64,000 nucleotides of DNA from Gloeocapsopsis dulcis (GCF_032163395.1 NZ_CP119968.1:4056001-4120000); one strand, 5' to 3'. Shown: positions 46,209 to 56,471, counted from the stretch's first letter. Program-made: numbers and translations. The notes: generated by a model from the letters alone, not told the origin.

Positions 46209-47183
46209 ATGAGTTCTTCATTTATTCCTGTTATTCATTCGCTGCCTTCAGGAAAGGCTTTAATGGAAAAGATATTATGCCATTATTCTATAGCGAAACC
46301 ACAAAAGTGTAAGTTATATAAACGCGGTCTTAATGATACTTATTTAGTCGAAGCAGAACAGAATCATCGATACATTTTGCGCGTTTACCGCTACGGGTGG
46401 CGAACACCATCAGCAATTAATTTTGAACTAGAACTATTAAATTATCTGCACAATTGCAATTTACCTGTTGCTTACCCAATTGCTAAAACAAAAGGTGGGT
46501 TTACAGAGGCGATCGCCTCTCCAGAAGGTCAGCGCTATGCTGCTGTATTTTCTTATGCACCAGGTCGGGCGATTGGTAAAACCATTAGTAGTAACCAAAG
46601 TCAACAATTAGGAGAAGTTGTTGCGACGATTCATCAAGCAACGGATAATTTTACTAGTCGTTTTAGCCGCCCAGAATTGGATTGCGCGTATCTTTTAGAT
46701 TGGGCAATGGCAGCAATCTCATCGCTATTCCAGCATCGCAGTAGTGATATTAAGTATCTATTCAATTTAAGTACGCAAATCAAAGCTCAGTTAGTCGAAT
46801 TAGCGCTACCTCAAACACCACCTACTTATGGAATTTGTATCGGTGATGTCCATTCAGAAAATGCCCACTTTAGCGATCAACCAACGCTATTTGATTTTGA
46901 CCAATGCGGCTACGGTTGGCGAGTATTTGATATTGCTAAATTTATGCATACAACCCATCGTTGGGAATTAGACGGCAACATTCGCGCATCTTTTTTGCAA
47001 GGATATCAGAAAATACGTCAATTAAGCCCATCTGAGGTCAACGCGATTCCTATTTTCACTAAAGCAGCACACATTTGGGTAATGGGAATTGCTTGTGCTG
47101 TTGTAGAAGAGGTTTTACCGTATGAATGGTTTACGGATGAATGGTTTAGTGGCAAGCTTGCTTCATTAAGTAAGGTTACCTAA
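46209..47183 (+). CDS. Aminoglycoside-phosphotransferase-like kinase
   Basis: 324 residues with the APH/choline-kinase fold: a nucleotide part near RYILRVYRYGWRTPSAINFE, the catalytic loop IGDVHSENAHF (variant of H-G-D-x-x-x-x-N) and LFDFDQCGYGWRVFDIAKFM, where DFD holds magnesium. Close in pattern to stress kinase SrkA/homoserine-kinase-II-like proteins. The substrate is unknown. It stands alone; an ATG at 46209 is the natural start. Confidence 0.82.
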   Translation: MSSSFIPVIHSLPSGKALMEKILCHYSIAKPQKCKLYKRGLNDTYLVEAEQNHRYILRVYRYGWRTPSAINFELELLNYLHNCNLPVAYPIAKTKGGFTEAIASPEGQRYAAVFSYAPGRAIGKTISSNQSQQLGEVVATIHQATDNFTSRFSRPELDCAYLLDWAMAAISSLFQHRSSDIKYLFNLSTQIKAQLVELALPQTPPTYGICIGDVHSENAHFSDQPTLFDFDQCGYGWRVFDIAKFMHTTHRWELDGNIRASFLQGYQKIRQLSPSEVNAIPIFTKAAHIWVMGIACAVVEEVLPYEWFTDEWFSGKLASLSKVT

Positions 47184-47646
47184 TATAGTTCAATACTTAA
47201 TTTTCTAGGAAAGTTATAGCGCTTTGTGTAAGCGACTGAAGGCTATTCTATTAACGGTTATTGTACCAGTTATATAGTAAATTAGCTTAATTTTTGTACA
47301 AATTTACTTTCTGACTACCTGCTATATCTTTGGAAAGATGTGGCATAAATCAAATAAATATTAAGTTACACATATTACAGTAATTTGGTATATTCTATTC
47401 GATAGATGTCTGTTGTTGGGCACGAAAAAATGTGTCTTCAGACAATCAAGCACTACTGTAATACTTGCCAACTATACTACAAAGTTGTTGATATTTACAA
47501 TCTGAAACAATTTTTGTTAAGTTAGCTGAACTTTTTTTACTCTTTTAAAAAGAATAGTAGGTTTGCTAACAAACGCTGAAATTTGTTCATTCAGATAGTT
47601 GAATTTATACCTTTGCTCATGAGTAGATCGTGAATTTAATTGAAAG
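47184..47646. other. Leader of the trehalose operon
   Basis: 463 AT-rich bases in front of the operon. No gene seen. No convincing operator dyad recognised. Confidence 0.3.
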
Positions 47647-48957
47647 ATGTTGTACCGCAAACCATTGAATAAACTGCGAAAATTTTTAAGAAAACAAGGT
47701 TTTTTGCGCGTAGGAGTTTTTAGTGCTTTTTTCTTAGGTACTGTACTTTATAGCTGGATAGCCTTATCACAGCAACCAGTAACGCTTAATTTATTAATGA
47801 CTGCCCCTGATGCGCAACCTTGGCAACAGGGAATTGTGAGAGACTTTGAGGCAAAAAATCCTGATATTCGCATCAATATAATTGAAGGTCCGAACGCCAC
47901 AAATTTACTAGAAGACCTGTATACTTCGGCATTTATTTTGGGTGATTCTCCTTATGACCTAATTAATATGGACGTCATTTGGACACCTAAATTTGCTGCT
48001 GCTGGGTGGTTGGTGGATCTAACTGATCGGATGTCTCCAGAGGAACTAGCAGCATTTTCTTCTGCTGATATTGAAGGAAGCCGCTACGAAGGTAGGTTGT
48101 ATCGCATTCCAATGCGTTCTGACGTAGGGATGCTGTATTACCGTACAGATTTACTCGAACAAGCCGGATTGGAACCACCAGAAACCTTTGCAGACTTAAT
48201 TCAAGTCTCGCAAACATTGCAACAGAAAGACTTAGTTAACTGGGGCTATGTTTGGCAAGGGCGACAATACGAAGGACTCGTCGCCATGTTTATCGAAGTG
48301 TTAGAGGGCTTTGGTGGATTTTGGGTGAATCCAGAGAACCTTGAAGTCGGATTAGATCGACCGGAAACAGTGCAAGCGATCGCCTTCTTGAAAGACACCA
48401 TACGACAAGGAATCTCGCCTCCTGGAGTAACAACATACCAAGAAGAAGAAACACGGCGCTTTTTCCAAAGTGGTCAAGTTGCGTTCTTACGAAATTGGCC
48501 TTATGTTTGGCCCTTAGCACAAGAAGAAGGTTCGCCACTTCAAGGTAGAATTGCGATTAAGCCAATGGTTGGTAGTGCAGGGAGAACTGGTGGTGCAAGT
48601 CTTGGAGGCTGGGGCTTAGGAATTTCGACATCGACGAGACATCCTGAAGAAGCATGGCGGGCAATTCAATACTTCACTTCGGAAGAAGCACAAAAAAACT
48701 TTGTTTTGAATGCAGGCTTTGTTCCTAGTCGGCGAGCATTATTTACCGATCCAGAAATTGTCGCTGAGTACCCCCACTATCCCCAGTTACTCGAAGTCGT
48801 ACAACAAGCGGTGTTACGTCCACCGATCGCCCAATATGCTCAAACATCGGACATTCTACAACGATATCTGAGTGCAGCATTAACAAACCGGATGAGTGCA
48901 GAACAGGCGATGCAAGCTGCTGCCAATGAAACTCGCCGCTTACTAAATAGGGGTTAG
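47647..48957 (+). CDS. Sugar ABC transporter substrate-binding protein (trehalose/maltose type)
   Basis: 436 residues. A basic N-terminus and one hydrophobic segment (about 20-43) serve as signal or anchor; there is no lipobox. The mature part is a family 1 solute-binding protein (NLLMTAPDAQPWQQGIVRDF; DLINMDVIWTPKFAAAGWLV; SGQVAFLRNWPYVWPLA; GGWGLGISTSTRHPEEAWRA). With two permeases, an ATPase and a trehalase behind it, trehalose is the likely ligand, as in known cyanobacterial compatible-solute importers. Confidence 0.88.
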   Translation: MLYRKPLNKLRKFLRKQGFLRVGVFSAFFLGTVLYSWIALSQQPVTLNLLMTAPDAQPWQQGIVRDFEAKNPDIRINIIEGPNATNLLEDLYTSAFILGDSPYDLINMDVIWTPKFAAAGWLVDLTDRMSPEELAAFSSADIEGSRYEGRLYRIPMRSDVGMLYYRTDLLEQAGLEPPETFADLIQVSQTLQQKDLVNWGYVWQGRQYEGLVAMFIEVLEGFGGFWVNPENLEVGLDRPETVQAIAFLKDTIRQGISPPGVTTYQEEETRRFFQSGQVAFLRNWPYVWPLAQEEGSPLQGRIAIKPMVGSAGRTGGASLGGWGLGISTSTRHPEEAWRAIQYFTSEEAQKNFVLNAGFVPSRRALFTDPEIVAEYPHYPQLLEVVQQAVLRPPIAQYAQTSDILQRYLSAALTNRMSAEQAMQAAANETRRLLNRG

Positions 48958-49031
48958 AGTTTTGAGTTTTGAGTTGAATTAAGAATTCAAAACTCTTGGA
49001 AATCTAGAATTTTACTTGCTTTCAAACTTCG

Positions 49032-49943
49032 ATGTTTAATACAAAGACAATTCGGGGACGCGAACAACGGACAGCATGGATTTTAGTAATACCAGCTTTG
49101 CTGATGCTGTTGTTTGTTTTTGGTTATCCCATTCTCCGTGCTTTTTGGCTGAGTCTGTTTACTCAAAACCTAGGAACGGGACTGCAGCCTGTTTTTTCTG
49201 GGTTTGACAATTATGCGCGGATGGCAGGAGATGGTCGTTTTTGGCAAAGCTTCTGGGTAACGATTATCTTTACAGTTTCCTCAGTTGTATTAGAGCTAAT
49301 TCTAGGATTAGCCATTGCCTTAGTTTTAAATCAAAAGTTTTTTGGACGCGGTGTAGTGCGGACATCAGCGATTATCCCTTGGGCTTTACCAACAGCTTTA
49401 ATTGGTTTAGCTTGGGCGTGGATTTTTAACGACCAATTCGGGATAGTCAACGACATTTTATTGCGGCTAGGAATCATTAATACTGGAATAAACTGGCTAG
49501 GAGATCCCACGCTAGCCATGTTTGCGGTGATCTTTGCCGACGTTTGGAAAACGACGCCATTCATCAGTATTCTGCTACTAGCAGGCTTGCAATCGATTTC
49601 ACCTGATTTATACGAAGCGCACTCGATTGATGGTGCGACACCTTGGCAAAATTTCCGCCAAATTACGTTACCGCTACTGCTACCGCAAATCTTGATTGCC
49701 ATGCTGTTTCGATTTGCCCAAGCGTTTGGGATTTTCGACTTAATTCAAGTGATGACTGGTGGTGGTCCAGGTGGTGCAACTGAGGTGGTATCGCTATACA
49801 TTTACTCTACTGTGATGCGTTACCTCGACTTTGGGTATGGTGCAGCATTAGTGGTAGTGACGTTTTTATTACTTGTTATAGCGGTTGCGATCGCCAGCTT
49901 CCTACTCAATAAATCTCGCGCTAAAGTATCAGGAACAGCTTAA
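49032..49943 (+). CDS. Sugar ABC transporter permease (MalF/ThuF type)
   Basis: 303 residues, six membrane helices, with the EAA-x3-G-type loop EAHSIDGATPWQNFRQITLP (about 198-217) that contacts the ATPase. Forms the membrane channel with the second permease. Follows the binding-protein gene by 74 bases; the spacer holds tandem GAGTTTT units. Confidence 0.92.
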   Translation: MFNTKTIRGREQRTAWILVIPALLMLLFVFGYPILRAFWLSLFTQNLGTGLQPVFSGFDNYARMAGDGRFWQSFWVTIIFTVSSVVLELILGLAIALVLNQKFFGRGVVRTSAIIPWALPTALIGLAWAWIFNDQFGIVNDILLRLGIINTGINWLGDPTLAMFAVIFADVWKTTPFISILLLAGLQSISPDLYEAHSIDGATPWQNFRQITLPLLLPQILIAMLFRFAQAFGIFDLIQVMTGGGPGGATEVVSLYIYSTVMRYLDFGYGAALVVVTFLLLVIAVAIASFLLNKSRAKVSGTA

Positions 49944-50013
49944 TTATCTCGCCTAACTACTAACAGCGAGTATTGCTTACCTACATAATCCAAATTTAAA
50001 ATCCAAAATTCCC

Positions 50014-50898
50014 ATGACTGCAACTCCTGAAGTCGTTCCCACAACTCCTAGACAAACCGGCGGGGTAAAGGTTCCTTGGAAGAGAATATTACTAACGCTA
50101 GCGGTCATAGCGGTTGTCATTTTTTGCTTAGCACCTGTATTGTGGCAAGTTCTAACTTCCTTCAAGGTGAACGAAGATATCTCGGCTGTGCCTACAGTTT
50201 ACTTTCCAACTCGGTTCACGCTAAATCACTATATTGAGTTATTTACACGGCGTCCTTTCTGGCGCTACATTCTCAATAGTGCGTTCGTGTCAATCGTTTC
50301 TACCGCATTATCCTTAGCGATCGGCGCACCGGCTTCTTACGCCCTGGCGCGGTTACGTCCTTGGGGTGGCAAAGTGATTTTGGCAGCGATTCTAATCGTT
50401 ACATTATTCCCAGGAATTTTGCTATTCATAGGACTCTTAGAAATTATTCAACAGTTAGGATGGGGTAATAACTACCTTGCACTAATTGTTCCCTACACCG
50501 CAATCAATTTGCCATTGACGATTCTGGTGCTACGTAGCTTTTTTCAGCAATTACCAAAAGATTTGGAAGATTCAGCCAGAGTAGACGGGTACAACACGTT
50601 TCAGATGCTATGGCAAATCCTACTGCCAATGACGCTTCCGGCATTGGTAACTACTGGAATTCTCACCTTTATTTTTGCATGGAATGAGTTTATCTTCGCA
50701 CTTACCTTTATCACCCGCGAAGAGTTAAAAACGATTCCTGTTGCTGCTGCACAACTTGGTGGTGCTTCTGTGTTTGAAATTCCTTACGGTCCAATCGCCG
50801 CTGCAACAGTTCTCGGTACATTACCTCTAGTACTACTCGTTTTATTTTTCCAGCGCAAGATCGTTCAAGGTCTTACCGCTGGTGCTGTTAAAGGCTAG
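50014..50898 (+). CDS. Sugar ABC transporter permease (MalG/ThuG type)
   Basis: 294 residues, six helices, EAA loop DSARVDGYNTFQMLWQILLP (about 190-209). It pairs with the upstream permease. Its N-terminus has a short cytoplasmic arm (TPEVVPTTPRQTGGVKVPWK). Confidence 0.92.
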   Translation: MTATPEVVPTTPRQTGGVKVPWKRILLTLAVIAVVIFCLAPVLWQVLTSFKVNEDISAVPTVYFPTRFTLNHYIELFTRRPFWRYILNSAFVSIVSTALSLAIGAPASYALARLRPWGGKVILAAILIVTLFPGILLFIGLLEIIQQLGWGNNYLALIVPYTAINLPLTILVLRSFFQQLPKDLEDSARVDGYNTFQMLWQILLPMTLPALVTTGILTFIFAWNEFIFALTFITREELKTIPVAAAQLGGASVFEIPYGPIAAATVLGTLPLVLLVLFFQRKIVQGLTAGAVKG

Positions 50899-50956
50899 TA
50901 GTTAGTTGTTGGTGGCTAGTTGCTAGAAAAAACACTACTCCCTACTCACTTATAAA

Positions 50957-52057
50957 ATGGCTAAACTTGAAATTCGCAACTTAAATAAAACCTTTTCTCC
51001 CAAGGTTGTTCCGGTTAAAGACGTCAGTCTAACTGTCAATGACGGAGAATTTTTAACGTTACTGGGTCCTTCAGGCTGTGGTAAATCTACAGTACTACGG
51101 ATGATTGCAGGGTTAGAAGAACCAACACGCGGTCAAATCCATCTGGGAGGTGAAGATATCACGTTTAGACGACCAGGCGATCGCAACATGGCAATGGTGT
51201 TTCAAAGCTATGCGCTGTATCCCCACATGACTGTAGCCGAAAACCTAGCTTCGGGACTCAAGCTAAAAAATACTCCTCGCGCTGAAATTAAACAGCGTGT
51301 TGCCGAAGTTGCCCAACTTCTCGGTTTAGAAGAGTTACTCAGCCGCAAACCTGGTCAAATGTCTGGAGGACAACGCCAAAGGGTTGCTGTCGGTCGGGCT
51401 TTGGTGCGTCGCGCCCAAGTGTTTTTACTCGACGAACCTTTGAGTAACCTTGATGCGTTACTCCGAGAACGAGTCCGCGCAGATCTCAAACAAATCTTTG
51501 CTACCCAAAAAGCGCCAGTAGTCTACGTTACCCACGACCAAACCGAAGCGATGACGCTTTCTTCTAAAGTTGCGGTGCTAAACAATGGCTATGTGCAACA
51601 GCTTGCACCACCAGATCGCATTTACAGTCATCCTGCTAATTTGTTTGTTGCAGGATTTGTCGGTAGCCCGCAAATGAATCTTCTTACCTTACCTTGTCGT
51701 GGACGTTACGCACTACTCGGAGATTTTCAAATTCCGTTATTGGATATCCCGACAGTTCCTCCACAAATTGTGTTAGGAATTCGCCCCGAAAATGTCCGCG
51801 TTGCTCGACCTGAAGATGAATATATCATTCAGGGTAGAGTATTTTTAGTCGAACATTTGGGGATGCACAACTTAGTAAGCGTACGTATCAATAGTTCGCA
51901 TTCAGAACCGCCGACAGTACGTGCATTGTTACCCACAGACCAAGTTTGGAGTAACGAAGAAATTACCCTTGCTTTACCACCACAAAGCAGCCATTGGTTC
52001 GATGTTGAGTCAGGAGATTCATTAGTAGGAAGACAAAGAGTAGAAACGATAAGTTAG
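50957..52057 (+). CDS. Sugar ABC transporter ATPase (MalK/UgpC type)
   Basis: 366 residues: Walker [14 protein letters not shown] (about 37-49), Q-loop [12 protein letters not shown], signature [17 protein letters not shown], Walker [13 protein letters not shown] and H-loop [11 protein letters not shown], then a C-terminal TOBE regulatory domain (about 240-366). It powers the importer formed by the two permeases; such ATPases can be shared among sugar systems. Confidence 0.94.
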   Translation: MAKLEIRNLNKTFSPKVVPVKDVSLTVNDGEFLTLLGPSGCGKSTVLRMIAGLEEPTRGQIHLGGEDITFRRPGDRNMAMVFQSYALYPHMTVAENLASGLKLKNTPRAEIKQRVAEVAQLLGLEELLSRKPGQMSGGQRQRVAVGRALVRRAQVFLLDEPLSNLDALLRERVRADLKQIFATQKAPVVYVTHDQTEAMTLSSKVAVLNNGYVQQLAPPDRIYSHPANLFVAGFVGSPQMNLLTLPCRGRYALLGDFQIPLLDIPTVPPQIVLGIRPENVRVARPEDEYIIQGRVFLVEHLGMHNLVSVRINSSHSEPPTVRALLPTDQVWSNEEITLALPPQSSHWFDVESGDSLVGRQRVETIS

Positions 52058-52114
52058 TGGCGCTTTGGCTAGAGTAAGAATATCTCATTGGCTTCTCTAG
52101 CTACTTCTATCGTG

Positions 52115-53614
52115 ATGCAGCAATCTTTACAATTTCCATCGGCTGAACAAATTGCAGCCATAAGAGCGTATATTAAACAAACCTGGACAACTTTATCGCG
52201 ATCGCCTGCGGATATTTTAGCTGCAGCTGACGATCCTAAAATTGAACGTAGTGAAAATACACCGTGGCTAGTTTATGTTTCTGCTAAAGAAGACCGCTTA
52301 AAAGTTGAACAATCATTGCAACAAATTCTCAGTCAAGCAGAATTTAATGCTTTAACAATTAAAACTTTACCCGCAGATTCTCAAATTAAAGAACACGGAT
52401 TACTTTATCTTCCAGGTTCCTACGTTGTTCCTGGAGGGCGTTTTAATGAAATGTTTGGTTGGGATAGTTATTTTATTTTATTAGGGTTACTGCAAGATCA
52501 AGAATTAGACCTCGCGCAAAGCTTAGTCAATCAATTTGTTTACGAAATTGAGCATTACGGCACAATTTTAAATGCTAATCGCACTTATTTTCTGACGCGA
52601 TCGCAGCCCCCTGTTTTAACTTTAATGGTGCTGGCACTATTTGCCCATACGCGAGATCAACAATGGTTGCAATCAGTACTTCCAGCGATTGAAAAGTACT
52701 ACACTTTCTGGACTACACCACCACATCTACACCCAGAAACAGGACTTTCACGCTTTTTTGACTCTGGAAAAGGACCGGCACCCGAAGTTATTAGTGATGA
52801 AAAAGATGATGCCGGAAGAACTCACTATGACCGAATTTTAGAATATTACATCACCCAAAAACTCGACGGACTAGATGCGTATTACGATTCAGCAAGCGGT
52901 TTCACCGAATTATTTTACCAAGGCGATCGCTCAATGCGCGAATCGGGCTTTGATTGTTCGCATCGCTTCGGGTTCTTTAATCTTGAAATTACGCAATATT
53001 TACCTGTATGTTTAAATGTTTTGCTATATCAAATGGAGCAAGACATAGCACAAATTCATCAAATTTTAGGGGATAATTCAGTAGTTAAAATATGGAGTGA
53101 TCGCGCTACAAAACGCAGTCAAATGGTCGATCAATTGATGTGGGACGAACAAGCAGGACTTTATTTTGATTATAACTTTGTAACGCATCAACGCAGCCAG
53201 TATGAATTTGCTACCACATTCTATCCCTTATGGGTTGGGATAGCTTCGCCAAAACAAGCAGAAATCGTAAAAAACTTAGCAAAATTCCTAGCACCAGGGG
53301 GCTTACTTACTAGCACTACTGTCACAGGAAACCAATGGGATGCACCGTTTGGTTGGGCACCTTTACATTTAATTGCTGTACAAGGTTTAAGCCGTTATCA
53401 TTATTTTCCGCAAGCCGAAGAGATTGCCAAAAGATTTATTGCGTTAGTTGTTCAAGAATTTGAAAAATACGGTGTGATCGTTGAAAAATATGATGTAGTT
53501 AAATGTTCTGCCAACGTCTCTAATGAAATTCACTTTGGCTATAGTTCCAACGAAATCGGTTTTGGCTGGACTAATGGCGTATTTTTAGAGCTACTAGCTT
53601 TCTTAGATCATTAA
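52115..53614 (+). CDS. treH: Trehalase (glycoside hydrolase family 37)
   Basis: 499 residues from ATG 52115; a TTG at 52088 is in frame. Family 37 signatures are clear: PGSYVVPGGRFNEMFGWDSY (first signature), QWDAPFGWAPLHL (second) and a glycine-rich FGWTNGVFLELL end. The acid/base residues are expected in this set (Asp in the signature area and Glu near the end). No signal peptide, so it acts on cytosolic trehalose and yields two glucose. Last gene of the importer operon, which fixes trehalose as the likely imported sugar. Confidence 0.92.
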   Translation: MQQSLQFPSAEQIAAIRAYIKQTWTTLSRSPADILAAADDPKIERSENTPWLVYVSAKEDRLKVEQSLQQILSQAEFNALTIKTLPADSQIKEHGLLYLPGSYVVPGGRFNEMFGWDSYFILLGLLQDQELDLAQSLVNQFVYEIEHYGTILNANRTYFLTRSQPPVLTLMVLALFAHTRDQQWLQSVLPAIEKYYTFWTTPPHLHPETGLSRFFDSGKGPAPEVISDEKDDAGRTHYDRILEYYITQKLDGLDAYYDSASGFTELFYQGDRSMRESGFDCSHRFGFFNLEITQYLPVCLNVLLYQMEQDIAQIHQILGDNSVVKIWSDRATKRSQMVDQLMWDEQAGLYFDYNFVTHQRSQYEFATTFYPLWVGIASPKQAEIVKNLAKFLAPGGLLTSTTVTGNQWDAPFGWAPLHLIAVQGLSRYHYFPQAEEIAKRFIALVVQEFEKYGVIVEKYDVVKCSANVSNEIHFGYSSNEIGFGWTNGVFLELLAFLDH

Positions 53615-53667
53615 GTAATTCTTACTCTCTTAAACTCAAAACTCTTAACCCATAAATTGGTAAAATG

Positions 53668-54024
53668 TTACTTGCTTCTTGTTATTTCAACAGTAATTTT
53701 GCCACCAAAATCGGGAATTGGGGCGGCAAGTTTTGTTAAGCGGACTTGGACTTGTTTCACGCGGTCAGCTTTTAGAATAGATATAGCGATCGCATCCACC
53801 AAGCGTTCGATCAACGCATACTTAGAGGTTTTAACCAAGTGCTGCACGTCATTAATCACGCTACGGTAATCGAGAGTATCCTCAATCGCATCACTTTTAC
53901 CTGCTACGGATAAATCTAACCACAGCGTCAAATCTACCTCAAACCATTGACCCAACACCTGTTCTTCGGGCAAATAACCTGTGTAACCGTAGCAGCGAAT
54001 TCCTGTTAAATGAAAACAGTCCAT
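53668..54024 (-). CDS. folB: Dihydroneopterin aldolase
   Basis: 118 residues of the FolB tunnel fold: MDCFHLTGIRCYGYTGYLPE with the conserved Gly-Tyr-x-G-x3-E loop, DTLDYRSV and the Lys of TKLAAPIPDFGG. It forms 6-hydroxymethyl-dihydropterin in folate synthesis. It diverges from menD with 48 bases between starts. Confidence 0.92.
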   Translation of the reverse strand: MDCFHLTGIRCYGYTGYLPEEQVLGQWFEVDLTLWLDLSVAGKSDAIEDTLDYRSVINDVQHLVKTSKYALIERLVDAIAISILKADRVKQVQVRLTKLAAPIPDFGGKITVEITRSK

Positions 54025-54072
54025 ACAATTTTCCTTATCATTAGCTAATGGCTAATCGCTTATTGCTTGCTC

Positions 54073-55827
54073 ATGCTTGATTTCAGCAACACTAATACCG
54101 TCTGGGGTTCTATTTTAGCGGAGACATTCAAACGGCTGGGATTAACAACTGCCGTGATTTGTCCAGGTTCGCGTTCTACACCACTGACGATCGCCTTTGC
54201 CCAAACTCATGGAGTCGAAGCAATACCTATTTTAGACGAACGTTCGGCAGCATTTTTTGCTTTGGGAATTGCCCGTCAAACAGGGCTTCCTGTAGTATTA
54301 GTTTGTACCTCTGGAACCGCCGCCGCAAATTTCTACCCCGCAATCATTGAAGCACGAGAAAGCCGAGTTCCTCTGATTGTCTTAACCGCAGATCGTCCTC
54401 CCGAATTACGCGATTGTCGTTCAGGACAAACGATCAATCAAACAAAGTTATACGGTACATACCCCAACTGGTACGCCGAATTAGCACTGCCCTCGTTAGA
54501 TATCGAGATGCTAGCGTATCTACGCCAAACTCTCATTTATGCATGGGAGCGATCGCGCTATCCTGTTCCTGGAGTAGTACATCTCAACATCCCCTTTCGC
54601 GATCCTTTAGCACCCATCCCCGACACCGCAACTAAACTTTTACAATCGCAATTTCAACCAGAAGAATTCTTTTCTGGAATCACAAACTCTTCACCTCTCA
54701 CCCCTCATCCCGGACTGCGTCCCGCTTCGCTAACACCCCTCACCCCTCTTCAAGAATGGCAACAACACAACCAAGGAATCATCATTGCCGGACTCGCCCA
54801 ACCGCAACAACCACGTGAATATTGTGGTGCGATCGCCCAACTTGCTAAAACACTCAAATTTCCGGTACTCGCCGAAGCACTTTCCCCAGTCAGAAACTAC
54901 GCAGATCTCAATCCTTATCTGATTTCTATCTACGATTTGATTGTCCGCAATCCGCAATTAGCACAACAGCTACAACCAGAAATTGTTATTCAAATCGGGG
55001 AACTTCCTACAAGTAAGGACTTGCGTCACTGGTTAAGCGTTACTCAACCGCAGCGCTGGATTGTTGATCCTTGCGATCATAATCTCGATCCTTTACACGG
55101 AAAAACAATTCATCTACGAACTACAGTCGAACAACTAGCGCAATTGATTGAACCGAAAGCATCAACCACATATTTACAGTTATGGTGTGATGTGGAAACT
55201 AAAGTAAGGTCGGCGTGCGATCGCACAATGGCAGAAATTGATCATTTGTTTGAAGGTAAAGCCGCCTGGTTACTTTCTCAAGTTCTACCACCAGAAACAC
55301 CCCTATTTATTGCCAATAGTATGCCTGTGCGCGATATGGAGTTTTTCTGGAAACCGAGTAATTCCAATATTCGCCCATTTTTTAACCGTGGTGCAAATGG
55401 TATTGATGGCACATTGTCAACTGCCTTAGGAGTAGCGCATCGCAATCAAAGTAGCGTGTTACTAACTGGCGATTTAACTTTATTACACGATACGAACGGT
55501 TTTTTAATCAATAATAAATTTATTGGACATTTAACGATTGTTTTGATTAATAATAATGGTGGTGGTATTTTTGAAATGTTGCCTATTTCTAAGTTTGAAC
55601 CACCCTTTGAAAAGTTTTTTGCTACACCACAAAATATAGATTTTGCTCAACTATGTGCTACTTACAATGTAGAACACGAATTAATTCAATCTTGGGAACA
55701 CTTGCAACAAAAACTAAATTCACTTCCTATAACAGGAATTAGAGTTTTAGAGTTAAAAACTGATAGAAAGGCTGATGCCAAGTGGCGAAAAGATAATTTA
55801 GGAAAGTTGGCAACAGAACATTTGTAG
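54073..55827 (+). CDS. menD: 2-succinyl-5-enolpyruvyl-6-hydroxy-3-cyclohexene-1-carboxylate synthase
   Basis: 584 residues of a ThDP enzyme in phylloquinone synthesis, joining isochorismate and 2-oxoglutarate. It shows the MenD N-terminus (VICPGSRSTPLTIAFAQ), the ThDP glutamate region LDERSAAFFALGIARQTG, and the metal-binding LTGDLTLLHDTNGF ... INNNGGGIFEMLP. ATG 54073 is preferred over a TTG at 54067. Between the pyrimidine and central domains (about 206-226) the protein carries a low-complexity insert SSPLTPHPGLRPASLTPLTP coded by repeat DNA. Confidence 0.95.
   Translation: MLDFSNTNTVWGSILAETFKRLGLTTAVICPGSRSTPLTIAFAQTHGVEAIPILDERSAAFFALGIARQTGLPVVLVCTSGTAAANFYPAIIEARESRVPLIVLTADRPPELRDCRSGQTINQTKLYGTYPNWYAELALPSLDIEMLAYLRQTLIYAWERSRYPVPGVVHLNIPFRDPLAPIPDTATKLLQSQFQPEEFFSGITNSSPLTPHPGLRPASLTPLTPLQEWQQHNQGIIIAGLAQPQQPREYCGAIAQLAKTLKFPVLAEALSPVRNYADLNPYLISIYDLIVRNPQLAQQLQPEIVIQIGELPTSKDLRHWLSVTQPQRWIVDPCDHNLDPLHGKTIHLRTTVEQLAQLIEPKASTTYLQLWCDVETKVRSACDRTMAEIDHLFEGKAAWLLSQVLPPETPLFIANSMPVRDMEFFWKPSNSNIRPFFNRGANGIDGTLSTALGVAHRNQSSVLLTGDLTLLHDTNGFLINNKFIGHLTIVLINNNGGGIFEMLPISKFEPPFEKFFATPQNIDFAQLCATYNVEHELIQSWEHLQQKLNSLPITGIRVLELKTDRKADAKWRKDNLGKLATEHL
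54691..54750. repeat. Repeat DNA inside menD
   Basis: CTCACCCCTCATCCC, then a palindromic core GCGTCCCGCTTCGC, then CACCCCTCACCCCT. It equals the C-rich heptamer and short palindromic repeats normally seen between cyanobacterial genes, yet stays in frame. The palindromic part resembles the GCTTCGC type also inserted in the collapsed ABC ATPase near 45650. Confidence 0.7.
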
Positions 55828-55838
55828 TATTTGAGATT

Positions 55839-56087
55839 TTACTCTCCAGTTTTATCGACCACAATCCGTAGAAAATCTTGAGCTTTTAAATCTTCTACAG
55901 TTACCCCTAACAAACTTATACGCTGTTGCAGTTTAGTATAACTTAATGTGAGTTCTAGTTCCTGTAGTAAAGCTTCAGAAGCCACTACACTAATTTGCTG
56001 AGATTGTGCCAGTTTCAATATTTCACCTGGTACTCCTCCCCAGAGTAAGCCTGAAACCCAAATATTGGTGTCAAGGAGAACTTTCAT
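55839..56087 (-). pseudogene. Truncated PIN-domain toxin
   Basis: 82 codons start like PIN-family toxins (MKVLLDTNIWVSGLLWGGVP, catalytic Asp6) and keep the Glu of LLQELELTL. The frame ends after RIVVDKTGE, where family members go on for about 50 residues with the last two active-site acids (RDPKD, TGDKDL). A magnesium nuclease site is thus incomplete. It may be a harmless leftover kept with its antitoxin. It ends 11 bases from menD. Confidence 0.7.
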
Positions 56088-56347
56088 GCACTCAAATTTG
56101 AAGCGCGCATCTCGTGTACTATTTGACTAATTTCTTCCAGAGTAGGTTGATGAGGATCAGTACCAAGTTCTTTCACTTTCTCAAGTAGATCAGCTAGCTC
56201 TAAAGTTTTTTGAACTTTCTTAAATAAAAAACCATCTTTGGTTTTCCATACCATGTATTCATCACCAGGATGAAGATGTGCTTGAATCTCTACTGGTATT
56301 TCTAGTTGTCTTTGTTCTGTGACACTAACAATAATAGCCTTACCCAT
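56084..56347 (-). CDS. AbrB/MazE-like antitoxin
   Basis: 87 residues: an N-terminal swapped-hairpin DNA-binding part (IIVSVTEQRQLEIPVEIQAH; PGDEYMVWKTKDGFLF) and a helical tail that would wrap the toxin (TLEEISQIVHEMRA). It overlaps the PIN gene by four bases (ATGA). Likely autoregulates. Confidence 0.8.
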   Translation of the reverse strand: MGKAIIVSVTEQRQLEIPVEIQAHLHPGDEYMVWKTKDGFLFKKVQKTLELADLLEKVKELGTDPHQPTLEEISQIVHEMRASNLSA

Positions 56348-56370
56348 GATACATTCTCTTATTTATTAGT

Positions 56371-56426
56371 AAGATAAGCGATCGCTTTCATCACCAAAGT
56401 TACAGCATTTTCTAGTGTAGTCGTAC
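56371..56426. repeat. Direct repeat, copy 1
   Basis: Begins AAGATAAGCGATCGC and ends GTAGTCGTAC; about 85 percent like copy 2. On the minus strand it reads TTLENAVTLVMKAIAYLTNK before a stop, so it may be the end of a lost gene upstream of the antitoxin. Confidence 0.65.
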
Positions 56427-56471
56427 CTAAATACTATTAAATACTGTCGTAGATACTATATTCGCCCTAGC

